64,000 nucleotides of DNA. It comes from Maioricimonas rarisocia. Its GTDB lineage: Bacteria; Planctomycetota; Planctomycetia; Planctomycetales; Planctomycetaceae. Positions 44,842-54,986 of the stretch are shown here, piece after piece. Made by a program: the position numbers and the translations under genes. Every line of letters begins with the position of its first letter. Position 1 is the stretch's first letter. The stretch is taken from contig NZ_CP036275.1 of the NCBI RefSeq assembly GCF_007747795.1, forward strand, positions 6,502,001 to 6,566,000. Direction: 5' to 3'. The notes under the pieces are model-generated. The model searched no databases and was not told where the DNA came from. It worked only from the letters and a program-made list of their open reading frames with translations.

Positions 44842-46818
44842 ATGGCGAACGAATCTTCCGGGAACGCATCTCCACCCACAGATCACCCGCCCGAGAGTCT
44901 GATCTGCACGGAACCCCACCGCCTGATCGGTGATGTCGAATACCGTTCGCTTCCGGTCGACGTCGCACAGCCGGACATCCACATCACGGGCATGAACGGC
45001 GCACTCAAACGGGCTCCCAAAGTGGAAGCCCGGCCGGTCCCGCTGCTCAATGCTCCCGGCTTCGTGCCGAGCTGGAAACCTTTCTGGCCCAAAGTGAAAA
45101 CGGTCGGCCTGACCTTTCCGGAGGGGATCGAATTCCTGCCGCCGAAGAAGGAGCCTTCGGAAGAGGAAGGACTCCGCAAGATCGCCCCGCCAAAGAAGGC
45201 CGCGGGAAACAGCGAACCGAAAAAGAAGAAGCCGACGCGCGTCAAACCGCCCTCCGATGCGTTGTCGCTGCAGGACCGACTGTTCTACGTGCTGCAGCCG
45301 CCGCTTGAAACGTGGCTGAAGGGGCAGGAACTGATCATGCCCTTCGAGCCGTTCCCCTATCAGTACGAAGGGATCGCGTGGCTGTTCGCGCAGAAGTCCG
45401 CGTTGCTGGCCGACGAGATGGGGCTCGGCAAGACGATGCAGACGATCACGGCGGTCCGGCTGCTGCTCCGCAGCGGTCAGGTACGCCGCGTGCTGATGGT
45501 CTGCCCCAAGCCGCTCATTCCGAACTGGCAGCGCGAATTCAAACTGTGGGCCGAAGAGATTCCCGTCACGACGATCGACGGTGACGGTCCCCGACGGCGG
45601 ATGATCTGGCAGATGCCCGGCTCGCTCGTCCTGCTGGCCAATTACGAACTGGTCGTCCGCGACTTTCAGGAAATGCTGCAGGAACAGCAGCCGGAGGGGC
45701 CGGACGGCACCCGCGGACTCGGATTGGTGAAGGACGGTCTCGGCCGACCGTTGCGTGCCAAGGGGACCAGTGGCTTCGAACCGGAGCTGCCGAAGTTTGA
45801 CCTGGTCGTCCTCGACGAAGCCCAGCGGATCAAGAACCGCGATTCCCTCACCTCGACCATCGCGCGGGCCATTCCCCGCAAGCGAAGCCTGTGCCTGACC
45901 GGGACGCCGATCGAGAACCGTCCCGAAGAGATGGTCTCTCTGTTTGAATTCATGGGAACCGTCCCTCCCGGCGCCACCCCCGACATCCGCCAGCTCAGCC
46001 GCCTCAGCGAAGACTGCATTCTGCGGCGGACCAAGGACCTGGTGATGAAGGACATGCCGCCGCGGCTCGACCGGGACGAGATCATCGAACTCGCTCCCGC
46101 CCAGAAGCTCGCCTACGAGCAGGCGGAGAAGGACGGCGTCGTGCAGCTCAACGACATGGGCGAGTCGATCACCATCCAGCATGTCTTCGAGCTCGTGCTG
46201 CGGCTCAAGCAGATCGCCAACTACGATCCGCTCACCGGTGAATCGGCCAAGCTCGACCGGCTCGTTGCCGACATGGAGGAAATCTCCGCCTCCGGCGGCA
46301 AGGCAATCCTGTTCAGCCAGTGGACGAAATCGCTCGACTGGATGGCCCCCAAACTGGCCCCGTTCAATCCGCTGATCTACCACGGCGGCATCCCGACGAA
46401 GAAGCGGGAACCGATCCTCACCCGGTTCAAGGAGGACCCGGACGCTCACATTCTGCTGATGAGCTACGGCACCGGGGCCGTCGGCCTGAATCTGCAGTTC
46501 GCCGGCTACGTCTTTCTGTACGATCGCTGGTGGAACCCGGCTGTCGAAGACCAGGCGATCAATCGGGCGCACCGCATCGGCTGCAAGAGCCAGGTGATTG
46601 TCAGCAAGTTCATCTGCAAGGACACGATCGAAGAGCGGATCGATCTGGTCCTCAAGCAGAAGCGGGAACTGTTCCAGCGTGTCCTCGGCGAAGGGGACAA
46701 CGAGAACGCTTCGCTGAGTCTCTCGGCCGGCGAAATCTTCGGACTGTTCGACCTGAAGGCGCGTGACAGCGACGGCGGCGCGACGCCGATCGGCCCGAAG
46801 AAGGCGGATGCGGCGTAG
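44842..46818 (+). CDS. SNF2-family DEAD/DEAH-box helicase
   Basis: A 658-residue SNF2/RapA-like ATPase. The first ~150 residues are a Pro/Lys-rich non-motif region. Then motif I DEMGLGKT (about 192-199), motif II DEAQ (about 324-327), LTGTPIENR (motif III), and in the C-terminal lobe [18 protein letters not shown] (motif IV), [16 protein letters not shown] (V) and [10 protein letters not shown] (VI). All helicase motifs look intact. There is no DUF or zinc domain after lobe 2; it ends in an Ala-rich tail. Such proteins remodel protein-DNA complexes; no nuclease or methylase gene is adjacent, so a defence system is not indicated. Start at 44842 (MANESSG) is used since the longer frame overlaps the upstream gene. 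Confidence 0.93.
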   Translation: MANESSGNASPPTDHPPESLICTEPHRLIGDVEYRSLPVDVAQPDIHITGMNGALKRAPKVEARPVPLLNAPGFVPSWKPFWPKVKTVGLTFPEGIEFLPPKKEPSEEEGLRKIAPPKKAAGNSEPKKKKPTRVKPPSDALSLQDRLFYVLQPPLETWLKGQELIMPFEPFPYQYEGIAWLFAQKSALLADEMGLGKTMQTITAVRLLLRSGQVRRVLMVCPKPLIPNWQREFKLWAEEIPVTTIDGDGPRRRMIWQMPGSLVLLANYELVVRDFQEMLQEQQPEGPDGTRGLGLVKDGLGRPLRAKGTSGFEPELPKFDLVVLDEAQRIKNRDSLTSTIARAIPRKRSLCLTGTPIENRPEEMVSLFEFMGTVPPGATPDIRQLSRLSEDCILRRTKDLVMKDMPPRLDRDEIIELAPAQKLAYEQAEKDGVVQLNDMGESITIQHVFELVLRLKQIANYDPLTGESAKLDRLVADMEEISASGGKAILFSQWTKSLDWMAPKLAPFNPLIYHGGIPTKKREPILTRFKEDPDAHILLMSYGTGAVGLNLQFAGYVFLYDRWWNPAVEDQAINRAHRIGCKSQVIVSKFICKDTIEERIDLVLKQKRELFQRVLGEGDNENASLSLSAGEIFGLFDLKARDSDGGATPIGPKKADAA

Positions 46819-46871
46819 GAGCGGTGAGTCTTGAGACGCGAGGCTCGCGAGACAAGCCCACCGGCTGCGAC

Positions 46872-47745
46872 CGGTGCGCCGTTCAATGGAGAGCAGATCG
46901 GCTGGTCTCCGGTCATCCACCACGTTCGGCCGGTGGGGCAGGCATACCTGCCTGCCGTAACGCTCACCGGCCGACCATCTCTCAGCGGTACAGGTCAGGC
47001 ATCGTATCGAGGGCATCACGGAGCCGTCATGACGGTGCGACGCCCCGGAGGATGAAAACGGGAGTCTTGCTGGGGAGGCGGCTCGGGCGTGAGATGGGTG
47101 GCCGGGGTCGGAACGAGCGGAGCGAGTGCAGCCCCCGGAACCGTTGTCCCCCAGGACGACGTCTATTTTCGTAGGAGACACGGAGGATCTTACGCAACCG
47201 GCGGGCCCGGAGCGTGAGCTCCGGGGTAAGAACACTGCTACTAGCCGGCGGTGAGACGTCTGGAACGAGCTCGAACAGGTTCGGTTCCAACCGGCCGGTG
47301 CGACGTGTATCTGTGGGCCGGCAATAGCCGGCCTTGCCGCACTCAATCCAGGCCGTCCCAGCTGCCAGTCGGAGCGAATCTACGCTCCCAGGTTTCTGAT
47401 CGGCGAGCCCCGATGATACGTGAACTGCATGCTCGCCTTGACGGGGCGAGCATGGCACCCGGCGTGGGACAATCACCAGATGATTCCTCACCCACACTGC
47501 TGGAACCGTCCCACGGGCAGACAGGAATGTCTGCCCCACCTGCGCACGGGAGCTCTTCCAGACACACTTGCGGCGTTGCACCTCCGACGGTGACCGGTGG
47601 CCAGTTCAAGGGAGAGCAGATCGGCTAATCTCCAGGCATCCACCACGCTCGGCCGGTGGGGCAGGCATTCCTGCCTGCCGTAACGCTCACCGGCCGAAGA
47701 TCTCTCAGCGCTGCAGGTCAGGCATCGAATTGAGAGCATCGCAGG
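46872..47745. repeat. Direct repeat pair and hairpins after the SNF2 gene
   Basis: A segment of about 150 bp occurs twice, near 46872-47025 and 47591-47745, about 720 bp apart, in the same orientation and with roughly 85-90% identity by eye. Both contain GGAGAGCAGATCGGCT, a CGGCCGGTGGGGCAGGCAT block with hairpin GGCAGGCATACCTGCC, and a GTAACGCTCACCGGCC block. Between them are other hairpins seen elsewhere: CATGCTCGCC/GGCGAGCATG (about 47421-47453) and GGCAGACA/TGTCTGCC (47516-47535). The whole 1-kb gap (46819-47819) holds no convincing gene. Confidence 0.65.
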
Positions 47746-47819
47746 ACGACCGCTGCCAGTTAGCCGCAAACGAGCCGCGACCGTGAGGGAGCGGAAGCAA
47801 GCGACCGATCACGCCACCA

Positions 47820-48023
47820 TCACGTACCAGGTGGTATTGGCGCCGCCAGTCGCTCGTCCAGATCCCAGAGCTGCTCGTCGTGGCGGACCTTCTCCTCGAT
47901 GTCCTCGAGAAATCCCACCTCGTCCGCGTCGAGATCCAGAACCATCATCTCCTCGTCATCGAAGAAGCCCGCGGCCTTCAGCCCACCCCGCTCAGATCGC
48001 CTCCGTCCCGAAGCCCTCTTCAC
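47820..48023 (-). CDS. Small acidic hypothetical protein
   Basis: A 67-residue frame. The first 15 residues are basic (MKRASGRRRSERGG), the rest is strongly acidic and helical (FFDDEEMMVLDLDADEVGFLEDIEEKVRHDEQ). It overlaps the upstream gene by 32 bp and could be translationally coupled; a start nearer EEMM is equally possible. Evidence is limited to composition and operon-like position. Confidence 0.4.
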   Translation of the reverse strand: MKRASGRRRSERGGLKAAGFFDDEEMMVLDLDADEVGFLEDIEEKVRHDEQLWDLDERLAAPIPPGT

Positions 48024-48456
48024 ACGACTCGACCGCCATCAATGCGGGGTGGAGAGTCTTCAGGCACTCGGAGCAGAACTCCGGCTGGTACGAATTCGCT
48101 CTGGTGATGCGATCCCCGCAAACCCCGCACACGCGTCGCCGCCCCGTCCCCGTCGGCAGCGACGCCGGCTGCTCTGCCAGGACCTTCAGTTGTACATCCA
48201 GCCCATCGATGGAAGCGGCAATCGCGGGGGACTTCTCGAAATGGGCTTCGTTGAGCCACCGCAGCGCCGCGAAACAGGGAGCGGCCGTCTGTACCAGAAG
48301 GCGACGACCGGTCGCGTCTGAGACCGTCAGCCGCTTGGCGATGTCCAGAATCATGTCAATCTGACGTGACGCGGCGAACACATGCGGCGTGAGCGGATGG
48401 TCCAGGTCGAGCACGTCACGGTCCTCCGGCATGCAGAAAACGAGCTGGTCGCCCAC
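47992..48456 (-). CDS. Hypothetical protein with C-terminal zinc ribbon
   Basis: A 154-residue protein. The N-terminal 110 residues are helical (RQIDMILDIAKRLTVSD and FAALRWLNEAHFEKSPAIAASIDGL). Near the C-terminus VCGVCGDRITRANSYQPEFCSECL holds two CxxC pairs, a probable zinc ribbon. The start is a GTG directly after the stop codon of the upstream gene (TGAGTG), a re-initiation arrangement. No family recognised. Confidence 0.6.
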   Translation of the reverse strand: MGDQLVFCMPEDRDVLDLDHPLTPHVFAASRQIDMILDIAKRLTVSDATGRRLLVQTAAPCFAALRWLNEAHFEKSPAIAASIDGLDVQLKVLAEQPASLPTGTGRRRVCGVCGDRITRANSYQPEFCSECLKTLHPALMAVESCEEGFGTEAI

Positions 48457-48843
48457 TCAGGTTTTCGTTGCCACCAGCACGAGGCTGGAGTCGCCATTGA
48501 ACAGGACGAGTTCACCCTGTTCAGTCGTGGCGGCGTGAAACGTTTCGCCGTCCAAGGTCATCTGCCCGTCCCGCGCGACCGAGTACCGGCACTGTTCCTG
48601 CGTCTGTGCGGCCCCCTGCAGGGTCGTCACTTCGACCGTTCCCTCCTCTTGGAAGTCGTAGCGAAACATGGGCTGGCGCGTGCCGAACATGTCGAATTCG
48701 ACATCCCAGGTCCCTTCGAAAGTGGTGCCCGATGGCAACTGTGTGAGAGGTGCACCGACTCGCTTCTCGACGATCTCCCAGACCTGACTCCGGTAGTCGG
48801 CCGAGTCGTCCTTGTGGTCGATCGGGGTGAAGTCTTCGGTCAT
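48457..48843 (-). CDS. Hypothetical protein, beta-rich
   Basis: A 128-residue protein, mostly beta strand by pattern after a polar N-terminus (MTEDFTPIDHKDDSADYR). FEGTWDVEFDMFGTRQPMFRYDF and TVEVTTLQGAA with later VLFNGDSSLVLVATKT suggest a small beta barrel or lipocalin-like fold, but no family is assigned. CAGGAG lies six to eight bases before the ATG at 48843. First gene of a likely three-gene unit with the zinc-ribbon and acidic proteins. Confidence 0.6.
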   Translation of the reverse strand: MTEDFTPIDHKDDSADYRSQVWEIVEKRVGAPLTQLPSGTTFEGTWDVEFDMFGTRQPMFRYDFQEEGTVEVTTLQGAAQTQEQCRYSVARDGQMTLDGETFHAATTEQGELVLFNGDSSLVLVATKT

Positions 48844-49093
48844 GCGATGCTCCTGCCTGCTCGAGCGGCGGTCCAATTGAACGGTCACTATCGACGTTGT
48901 GATCACGAACGCGATCCGCCTTCACACAGTTTGCGCCCGTGTTGAAATGCGGTTGGGATGGTTCTGCATTCCACCACGCGAGTGACTCAGAATCAATCCC
49001 GAGCCAACCGACCCGCAAGGGGGCGACCGGTCTCCGCAAACAGTCCTTAACAAACTATTAACTAAACGGTTGCGCAATCCCGACAGAACTCCT

Positions 49094-49121
49094 CTTGCCC
49101 CCAGACGCGCGTTTCATACAA
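49094..49121 (+). promoter_or_regulatory. Candidate promoter of the TetR-RND operon
   Basis: TTGCCC (49094-49099) and TACAAT (49116-49121) with a 16-bp gap form a good sigma-70-like pair, 35 bp before the TetR start. The AT-rich TTAACAAACTATTAACTAAA stretch (about 49047-49066) just upstream is a possible operator. The remaining gap from 48844 shows nothing else. Confidence 0.4.
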
Positions 49122-49155
49122 TCATTTCAAACACCTGTTTACGCGCGGGAGTATT

Positions 49156-49833
49156 ATGGCTGACGACACGAGGGATCGGGTAATCGACGCAGCTGGGCCC
49201 ATCTTCGCCGAGAAGGGGTTCGAAGGAGCCACGGTGCGTGAGATCTGCCAGGCGGCAGGCGTGAATCTGGCGAGCGTCAATTACCACTTTGGAGACAAGC
49301 AGAGGCTGTACTTCGCAACGGTCAAAGCGGCGCATCTGATGCGGATGAAACAGGTTCCGCCTGCCCAGTGGCCCGAGGAGACCACACCGGAAGAGCAGTT
49401 GCGGCTGTACATTCACACGGCACTGCGGCGAATGCTCGGCCACAACGAGCTTTCGTGGCAGATGCGGCTGATGACCCGCGAAATCCTGCAGCCGACCGGC
49501 GCACTGGTGGACGTCGTCGAGCAGGGGATTCGTCCGCAGCTGAGCGTGCTGCTGGGAATCCTCGACCACTTTCTGCCGCCGGACACACCGGAGCACGTCC
49601 GGTATCAGACCGCCTTCAGCATCATCGGTCAGTGCCTGCACTACCGCTTCGGGAAGGATTTTGTCGCGATGCTCGTACCGGAAGAGGAACGGAACGAGCA
49701 TTACTCGATCGAACAGCTCGCCGATCAGATTACGCGGTTTTCCCTGGCGGCCCTGACGCGGCTCCGCGATGAGTCGCAGCAGTCGGGCGACGCTCACTCC
49801 ATCAGTTCCGCGTCTCCCGCCTCGACCGCATAA
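49156..49833 (+). CDS. TetR/AcrR family regulator (CerR-like)
   Basis: A 225-residue repressor. The N-terminal helix-turn-helix reads RDRVIDAAGPIFAEKGFEGATVREICQAAGVNLASVNYHFGDKQRLYFATV, a standard TetR DNA-binding domain with the YHFGDK variant of YHFxxK. The C-terminal part (PTGALVDVVEQGIRPQLSVLLGIL and AFSIIGQCLHYRFGKDF) resembles the CerR-type ligand domain. GGGAG lies five bases before the ATG. It is the first gene of a tetR-MFP-RND operon and very likely represses its own operon until an effector binds. Confidence 0.93.
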   Translation: MADDTRDRVIDAAGPIFAEKGFEGATVREICQAAGVNLASVNYHFGDKQRLYFATVKAAHLMRMKQVPPAQWPEETTPEEQLRLYIHTALRRMLGHNELSWQMRLMTREILQPTGALVDVVEQGIRPQLSVLLGILDHFLPPDTPEHVRYQTAFSIIGQCLHYRFGKDFVAMLVPEEERNEHYSIEQLADQITRFSLAALTRLRDESQQSGDAHSISSASPASTA

Positions 49834-49873
49834 CCGACCGCCGGGCCACCGGCGAGACCATTCGAGATACCCC

Positions 49874-51301
49874 ATGATCAGCGTCAAGACATTTTTGCGC
49901 GACACCGCCCGTACGCTCATACCGCTCGCCATACTGGGCGCGGGAATCGGCGGGTTTCTGGTCTTTGGCCAGCGTCCCGAGGTCCCGCAACGCGCCGATG
50001 AAGAGAGCAATGGCGTGCTCGTTACGACCGCCATCGCCGAGCCTTTTTCGACCGCATTCACGATCGAAGCCGATGGCGTCGCGATTCCTTCACGTCGGGT
50101 TACGCACTCGGCTGAGGTGGCCGGACGTATCACCCGCAAGGATCCTCGCTGCAAGTCGGGCCGCTACGTGACGGAAGATGCGTTCCTGCTGCAGATCGAT
50201 CCGACCGACTACCAGCTCACGGTGGAACAGCTCTCCGCGGAACGTGAGCAGGCGGAGCAGACGATCGCCGAGACCGACGTCGACATCGCCAATACCGAAG
50301 CACTCATCGAGCTGGCTCTCGAAGATCAGAAACTGCAGGACCGCAATCTCGAGCGCTATCTGCGGCTGGGACAGCGGGATGCGGTCACCGAGACGCAGCT
50401 CGACCAGGCCCGCAGCCAGCAACTGGCCGCCCGCAACTCGCTGCAGACGCTGCGGAACCAGCTCACCTCGCTCAAGCAGTCCCGCGCACGACTCGAAACG
50501 GCCCTCAAGCTCGCGGAGGTGAAACTGCGCCAGGCACAGGCCGACCTGGAACGAACCACGATCAAGGCTCCAATCACCGGCACAGTGATCGAAGACCCGG
50601 TCGAAATTGGCGACTACGTCATGGCGGGTGATCCGGTCGTTCGGCTGAATGATTCCGAGCAGATGGAGGTCCAGTGCCAGCTCAAGGTCGAAGACATCTA
50701 CTGGATCTGGCTGCAATCCGGGCGATACGGTCCCGACCAGAAGATCTCCACGGAGCAGCGGCTCGAACTTCCGCCCACGCCGGTGCAGGTCGTTTACACA
50801 TTCAACAACGTTGAGTATCTCTGGAGCGGCGTGATTACCCGCTACGAAGGAACCGGCATCGATCAGGCAACACGAACCGTTCCCTGTCGTGTGCTGGTCG
50901 ATCAGCCGAAGCAGGTTTCGGTCGAGACCAACGGCGGTCAGACGGCTTTGGTGGTGCCCCCGACGTTGTTCAGCGGCATGTTCGTCACGGTGCGGATTCC
51001 GATCCGGCCGGCCACACCGCTGCTGCGTGTTCCGCTTGCCGCGGTTCGTCCCGGCGGTCACGTCTGGACGGTCAACGAGGAGACGCTGCAGATCCTGGAG
51101 GCAAAGGTGGCACGAACCGAAGCAGACTACGCTCTGCTGTACGCCATGCCGGGCGGACTGCAGTCAGGTGCCGAAGTGATCACCTCCCCGGTCTCGGCAC
51201 CGCAACCGGGGCTGCCGGTCCGCCGCATCGACAGCGATGCTGACAACCTGGCACAGACCAGGGAAACGCCGGCACCGCCGGCGACCGCAGCGGCCGAGTG
51301 A
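49874..51301 (+). CDS. RND efflux periplasmic adaptor (membrane fusion protein)
   Basis: A 475-residue HlyD/AcrA-type adaptor. One N-terminal helix (LIPLAILGAGIGGFLVFG, about residues 14-31) anchors it; no lipobox. A lipoyl-like half (AEVAGRITRKDPRCKSGRYVTEDAFLLQIDPTDYQ), a long alpha-hairpin coiled coil (about 120-215, many L/Q/E/R) and the second lipoyl half (TTIKAPITGTVIEDPVEIGDYVMAGDPVVRL) are in order, followed by the beta-barrel and membrane-proximal domains. The tail is Pro/Ala-rich. It follows the TetR gene by 40 bp and precedes the RND pump by 93 bp. A 25-30-residue insertion before YTFNNVEYLW is unusual. Confidence 0.93.
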   Translation: MISVKTFLRDTARTLIPLAILGAGIGGFLVFGQRPEVPQRADEESNGVLVTTAIAEPFSTAFTIEADGVAIPSRRVTHSAEVAGRITRKDPRCKSGRYVTEDAFLLQIDPTDYQLTVEQLSAEREQAEQTIAETDVDIANTEALIELALEDQKLQDRNLERYLRLGQRDAVTETQLDQARSQQLAARNSLQTLRNQLTSLKQSRARLETALKLAEVKLRQAQADLERTTIKAPITGTVIEDPVEIGDYVMAGDPVVRLNDSEQMEVQCQLKVEDIYWIWLQSGRYGPDQKISTEQRLELPPTPVQVVYTFNNVEYLWSGVITRYEGTGIDQATRTVPCRVLVDQPKQVSVETNGGQTALVVPPTLFSGMFVTVRIPIRPATPLLRVPLAAVRPGGHVWTVNEETLQILEAKVARTEADYALLYAMPGGLQSGAEVITSPVSAPQPGLPVRRIDSDADNLAQTRETPAPPATAAAE

Positions 51302-51394
51302 AGACAGTTTTGCTGAGTCCCGTTTGAACCTGAAGTCATCGCGATCGCGGAGCGCACCGCATTCGTCCGAGAAGACGCTGGAGTTACCAGGCGC

Positions 51395-54300
51395 ATGAAA
51401 TCTCTTGTCCGTTGGGCCATCGGCAATTCGCCCGCCATGAACACGCTGATGATCAGCATTCTGGCGATCGGTGCGCTCAGTGCCGTCATGCTGCGCCGCG
51501 AGACCTTCCCCCGGTTCGAACTCGAGATCATCCTCGTGCAGGTCCCGTACCCGGGTGCCAGTCCCGAGGAGGTCGAGAACGGCATCTGTCAGAAGATCGA
51601 AGAGGCGGTCCAGGGGATCGACGGTCTCAAGAAGGTGACGTCGGTGGCCGCCGAAGGTGCCGGGAACGTCGTCATCGAACTTCGTTCGGACGTCACAAAC
51701 GTCCAGAAGATCCTCAGCGAGGTCGAAGCGGAAGTAGATCGCATCCCCAGCTTTCCCGAACTGGCTGAAGAACCGGAGATCCAGCAGCTGACGATTCGGA
51801 GCCCGGCGATCAAGCTGGGAGTCGTCGGCCCCGACCTCGAAACGCCCGATGCGGAACTCAAACTTCGCGAGATCACCGAGCGCGTGCGCGACGACCTGCT
51901 CCAGCTGGACGCGATCTCCGTTGCCGAGATCCAGGGAGCCAAGGACTACCAGATCGACGTCGAGATCTCCGAAGAGACGCTCCGCAAGTACGGACTGACG
52001 CTGCAGGAGGTCGCACAGAAGATCCGCCTGCAGAACCTCGAGATGCCGGCCGGCAATATCAAGACGCCCTCTCAGGAGTTCCTGCTGCGGGGAAAAAACA
52101 AGCGGCTGCGTGGCGAAGAGATCGCACAGATCCCGCTGGTCACCAGCCCGACCGGCGTGTCGCTGACGGTCGGCGATCTGGGAACCGTCCAGGACGAATT
52201 CGCCGACAGCACGTTTATCAGCCGGGTGAACGGCAAACCGGGGATGGCGATCTCGGTCGAGTCGGCCGCCCGCGAAGATCTGCTTGCAATGACGGAGGCG
52301 GTCCGGAATTACGCGGCGACAGCCGATCTTCCCCCCGGATACGAATTCGTCATGTGGGACGACCGCTCGATCGACGTGCGGGACCGGCTCGACATGCTCA
52401 TCAACAACGGCATGCAGGGTCTGGTGCTGGTGTTTCTGGTGCTGGCGCTGTTTCTCGAACTGCGGCTGTCGTTCTGGGTGGCGTTGGGGATTCCCATCTC
52501 CGTCCTGGGAGCCTGTGCCGTCCTTTGGCAGTTCGACCAGACGCTGAACATGCTCTCGATGTTCGCGTTCCTGATCGCACTGGGCATTGTCGTCGATGAC
52601 GCCATCGTGATCGGTGAGAACATCTACGCCCACCGCGAAATGGGCAAACCGTATCTGCGGGCAGCCATCGACGGAACCACCGAAGTGCTGCCGTCGGTCG
52701 CCGCCTCGGTCAGTACGACGATCATCGCCTTCGTGCCGATGTTCTTCGTTACCGGCGTGATGGGCAAGTTCTTCGCGGTCATGCCGATGGCGGTGATCGC
52801 CATGCTGGTCATCTCGCTGATCGAATCGAGCCTGATTCTGCCCTGCCACCTCGCACACGGCAGCGGCGAGAAGTCGGGCTCGCTGACCGACCGGGCCCTC
52901 GCATGGCGGACCCGGCACCGCCGCGTGCTGGCCCGCTGGATCGTCGGCCCGTCCCTGGTCATCGTTGCCTTCATTGCAGATCAGCTCAGCTTCCCGTTCC
53001 GCCGCCTCGGTGCAGGAATCCACTGGGTCAACGAGCACTTCAGCAATCTGCTCGAGTTCGTGATTCAGCGGCTGTACGTACCGGCATTGCGGTTCGGTAT
53101 TCACAACCCGGCGATCGTTGTCACAACAGCGCTGGCCCTGTTCATGATGTCGGTCAGTCTGGTGAGCAACGGCACCGTCCCTTGGGTCTTCTTCCCCAAG
53201 CTGGACAGCCGGCAGATCGAAGCGACCGTCGTGTTTCCGGACGGCACGCCAAGCCATATCACCGATGCGGCCACCCGGCAGCTCGAAGAGGCGATTCTGG
53301 CGGTCAACAAGCCGTACGAAGAACGGGGGGAGCCGGTCGTCCGGCTAACGCATCGACTGGTTGGCCAGGTTTCGTCCGAATCGCCGGGAGGCCCGTCAGA
53401 CACCACCTCGGGCGGCCATGCCGGTTCGGTCCGTGTCGAGCTGGTCGACAACACGCAACGGTCCGTCACCAGCCAGCAGGTCATCGACCAGTGGCGCACT
53501 GCGTCCGGTCAGATTGCCGGCGCCGAGACGGTTTCGTTCGGCAGCATCGGCATGGGCCCCGGCGGAGCACCGATCGAGTTCAAACTGCTCGCGCCGGCCG
53601 AACACATGGCAGAGCTCGAACAGGCTGTCGAGGCCTGCAAGGCAAAACTGGCCCGCTATCCGGGCGTATTCGACATCTCTGACGACTCCCGTCCAGGCAA
53701 ATGGGAATACCAGCTTCGCGTTCACGATCGGGCCCATTCGCTCGGAGTGCCGCTCGACGTCATCGCCCGCAAGGTCCGTGCGGCCTACTACGGCGACGAA
53801 GTGATGCGGCTGCAGCGCGGCCGGCACGAAGTGAAGCTGATGGTCCGCTATCCGCAGGAAGAACGGCGGTCGCTGGCGAACTTCAACGACATGTACATCG
53901 ACACCGGCGACGGAGCGAAACGTCCCTTAAGTGAGCTGGCGGAGGTACAGGTTCAGCGGGGTTACTCCGAGATCAACCGGATCGAGCAGAAGCGTTCGAT
54001 CACTGTCACCGCCGACGTGGACGAATCCTCGGCCGTCGCATCCGACATCATCCGCGATCTGCGGACCACGTTCGTGCCGGAACTGCTGGCTGAACATCCG
54101 AACGTCCGCGTCCGCTGGGAAGGTCAGCAGGAACAGTCTCAGGAATCGGTCCAGAGCCTGTTCGCCGGTCTGCTCGTCGCGCTGCTGGCGATGTTCGCGC
54201 TGCTGACGCTGGAGTTCAATTCCTACTTCCAGCCGGCGATCATCATGGCGGTCATCCCCTTCGGTGCGATCGGAGCCCTGCTGGGCCACGCCGCCATGGG

Positions 54301-54820
54301 TCTGCCGCTGACTCTGTTCAGCGTCCTCGGACTGGTCGCGCTGACCGGCGTGGTGGTCAACGATTCGATCGTGCTCGTGGACTTCATCAACCACCAGCTG
54401 CGGGACGGCGTGCCGCTGAGCGAAGCGGTGCTGCAGGCAGGCCAGCGTCGCTTCCGCCCGGTGCTGCTGACCTCGATGACAACCGTGGCCGGCCTGCTGC
54501 CGATCCTGACCGAGAAGTCCTTTCAGGCACAGATCCTGATCCCGATGGCCAACAGTCTCTGTTTCGGGCTGATGCTCTCGACGGTACTCGTGCTGTTCCT
54601 GGTCCCGACGTTCTACTCGATTTACGGTCGGTTCACGATCGGTCACATTCACGGCACGCTGGACACGGCCGAGCACGAAGAGCTTCAGACACTGGCTCGC
54701 GAAGACCAGGCAACTGAGGCCACCGAAGAGAAGGTAGTCCCAATGGAACCTGTCCCGTCAGCGGACTCGACCAACGGCCACGAATCGGACGAACCAGCGT
54801 TTGCGGAGGAGCGTGTGTGA
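51395..54820 (+). CDS. RND-type efflux pump (AcrB/MdtF family permease)
   Basis: A 1141-residue inner-membrane pump, a little longer than AcrB (about 1050). The two repeated halves each have a helix, a large periplasmic loop and five to six helices. The proton-relay acids sit in helix 4 as LGIVVDDAIVIGENIY, and ALTGVVVNDSIVLVDFIN is the equivalent region in the second half. PVPYPGASPEEVENGICQKIEEAVQGIDGL is the standard opening of the first loop (beginning QVPYPGASPEE). Conserved blocks suggest a working transporter for lipophilic compounds or drugs. The C-terminal ~50 residues are acidic and disordered. No outer-membrane TolC gene is in the operon. Confidence 0.95.
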   Translation: MKSLVRWAIGNSPAMNTLMISILAIGALSAVMLRRETFPRFELEIILVQVPYPGASPEEVENGICQKIEEAVQGIDGLKKVTSVAAEGAGNVVIELRSDVTNVQKILSEVEAEVDRIPSFPELAEEPEIQQLTIRSPAIKLGVVGPDLETPDAELKLREITERVRDDLLQLDAISVAEIQGAKDYQIDVEISEETLRKYGLTLQEVAQKIRLQNLEMPAGNIKTPSQEFLLRGKNKRLRGEEIAQIPLVTSPTGVSLTVGDLGTVQDEFADSTFISRVNGKPGMAISVESAAREDLLAMTEAVRNYAATADLPPGYEFVMWDDRSIDVRDRLDMLINNGMQGLVLVFLVLALFLELRLSFWVALGIPISVLGACAVLWQFDQTLNMLSMFAFLIALGIVVDDAIVIGENIYAHREMGKPYLRAAIDGTTEVLPSVAASVSTTIIAFVPMFFVTGVMGKFFAVMPMAVIAMLVISLIESSLILPCHLAHGSGEKSGSLTDRALAWRTRHRRVLARWIVGPSLVIVAFIADQLSFPFRRLGAGIHWVNEHFSNLLEFVIQRLYVPALRFGIHNPAIVVTTALALFMMSVSLVSNGTVPWVFFPKLDSRQIEATVVFPDGTPSHITDAATRQLEEAILAVNKPYEERGEPVVRLTHRLVGQVSSESPGGPSDTTSGGHAGSVRVELVDNTQRSVTSQQVIDQWRTASGQIAGAETVSFGSIGMGPGGAPIEFKLLAPAEHMAELEQAVEACKAKLARYPGVFDISDDSRPGKWEYQLRVHDRAHSLGVPLDVIARKVRAAYYGDEVMRLQRGRHEVKLMVRYPQEERRSLANFNDMYIDTGDGAKRPLSELAEVQVQRGYSEINRIEQKRSITVTADVDESSAVASDIIRDLRTTFVPELLAEHPNVRVRWEGQQEQSQESVQSLFAGLLVALLAMFALLTLEFNSYFQPAIIMAVIPFGAIGALLGHAAMGLPLTLFSVLGLVALTGVVVNDSIVLVDFINHQLRDGVPLSEAVLQAGQRRFRPVLLTSMTTVAGLLPILTEKSFQAQILIPMANSLCFGLMLSTVLVLFLVPTFYSIYGRFTIGHIHGTLDTAEHEELQTLAREDQATEATEEKVVPMEPVPSADSTNGHESDEPAFAEERV

Positions 54821-54986
54821 CGATGAGCTGGCGACGTACCATCCCGCAACGGAGGGTGGCCGTGGCTGGAGCGAGCAGCGCCACGGATGAGGCGAGAGGC
54901 CCAGGATGCGAGGCTCGAGGCCGGGTGTGAATGGCCGCGCCGCGGAGTGGCCATACTGAGCCCTCGGGTCTGCAAACCACGCTCGT

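Noticed and set aside
44235-46818. Phage-defence system based on the SNF2 helicase
   Set aside because: No methyltransferase, phospholipase-D nuclease or other known partner is adjacent.
44749-47346. 865-codon minus-strand frame
   Set aside because: Antisense to the SNF2 helicase and running into repeat DNA; no domain.
51164-53257. 697-codon minus-strand frame
   Set aside because: Antisense to the RND adaptor and pump, which carry clear family motifs.
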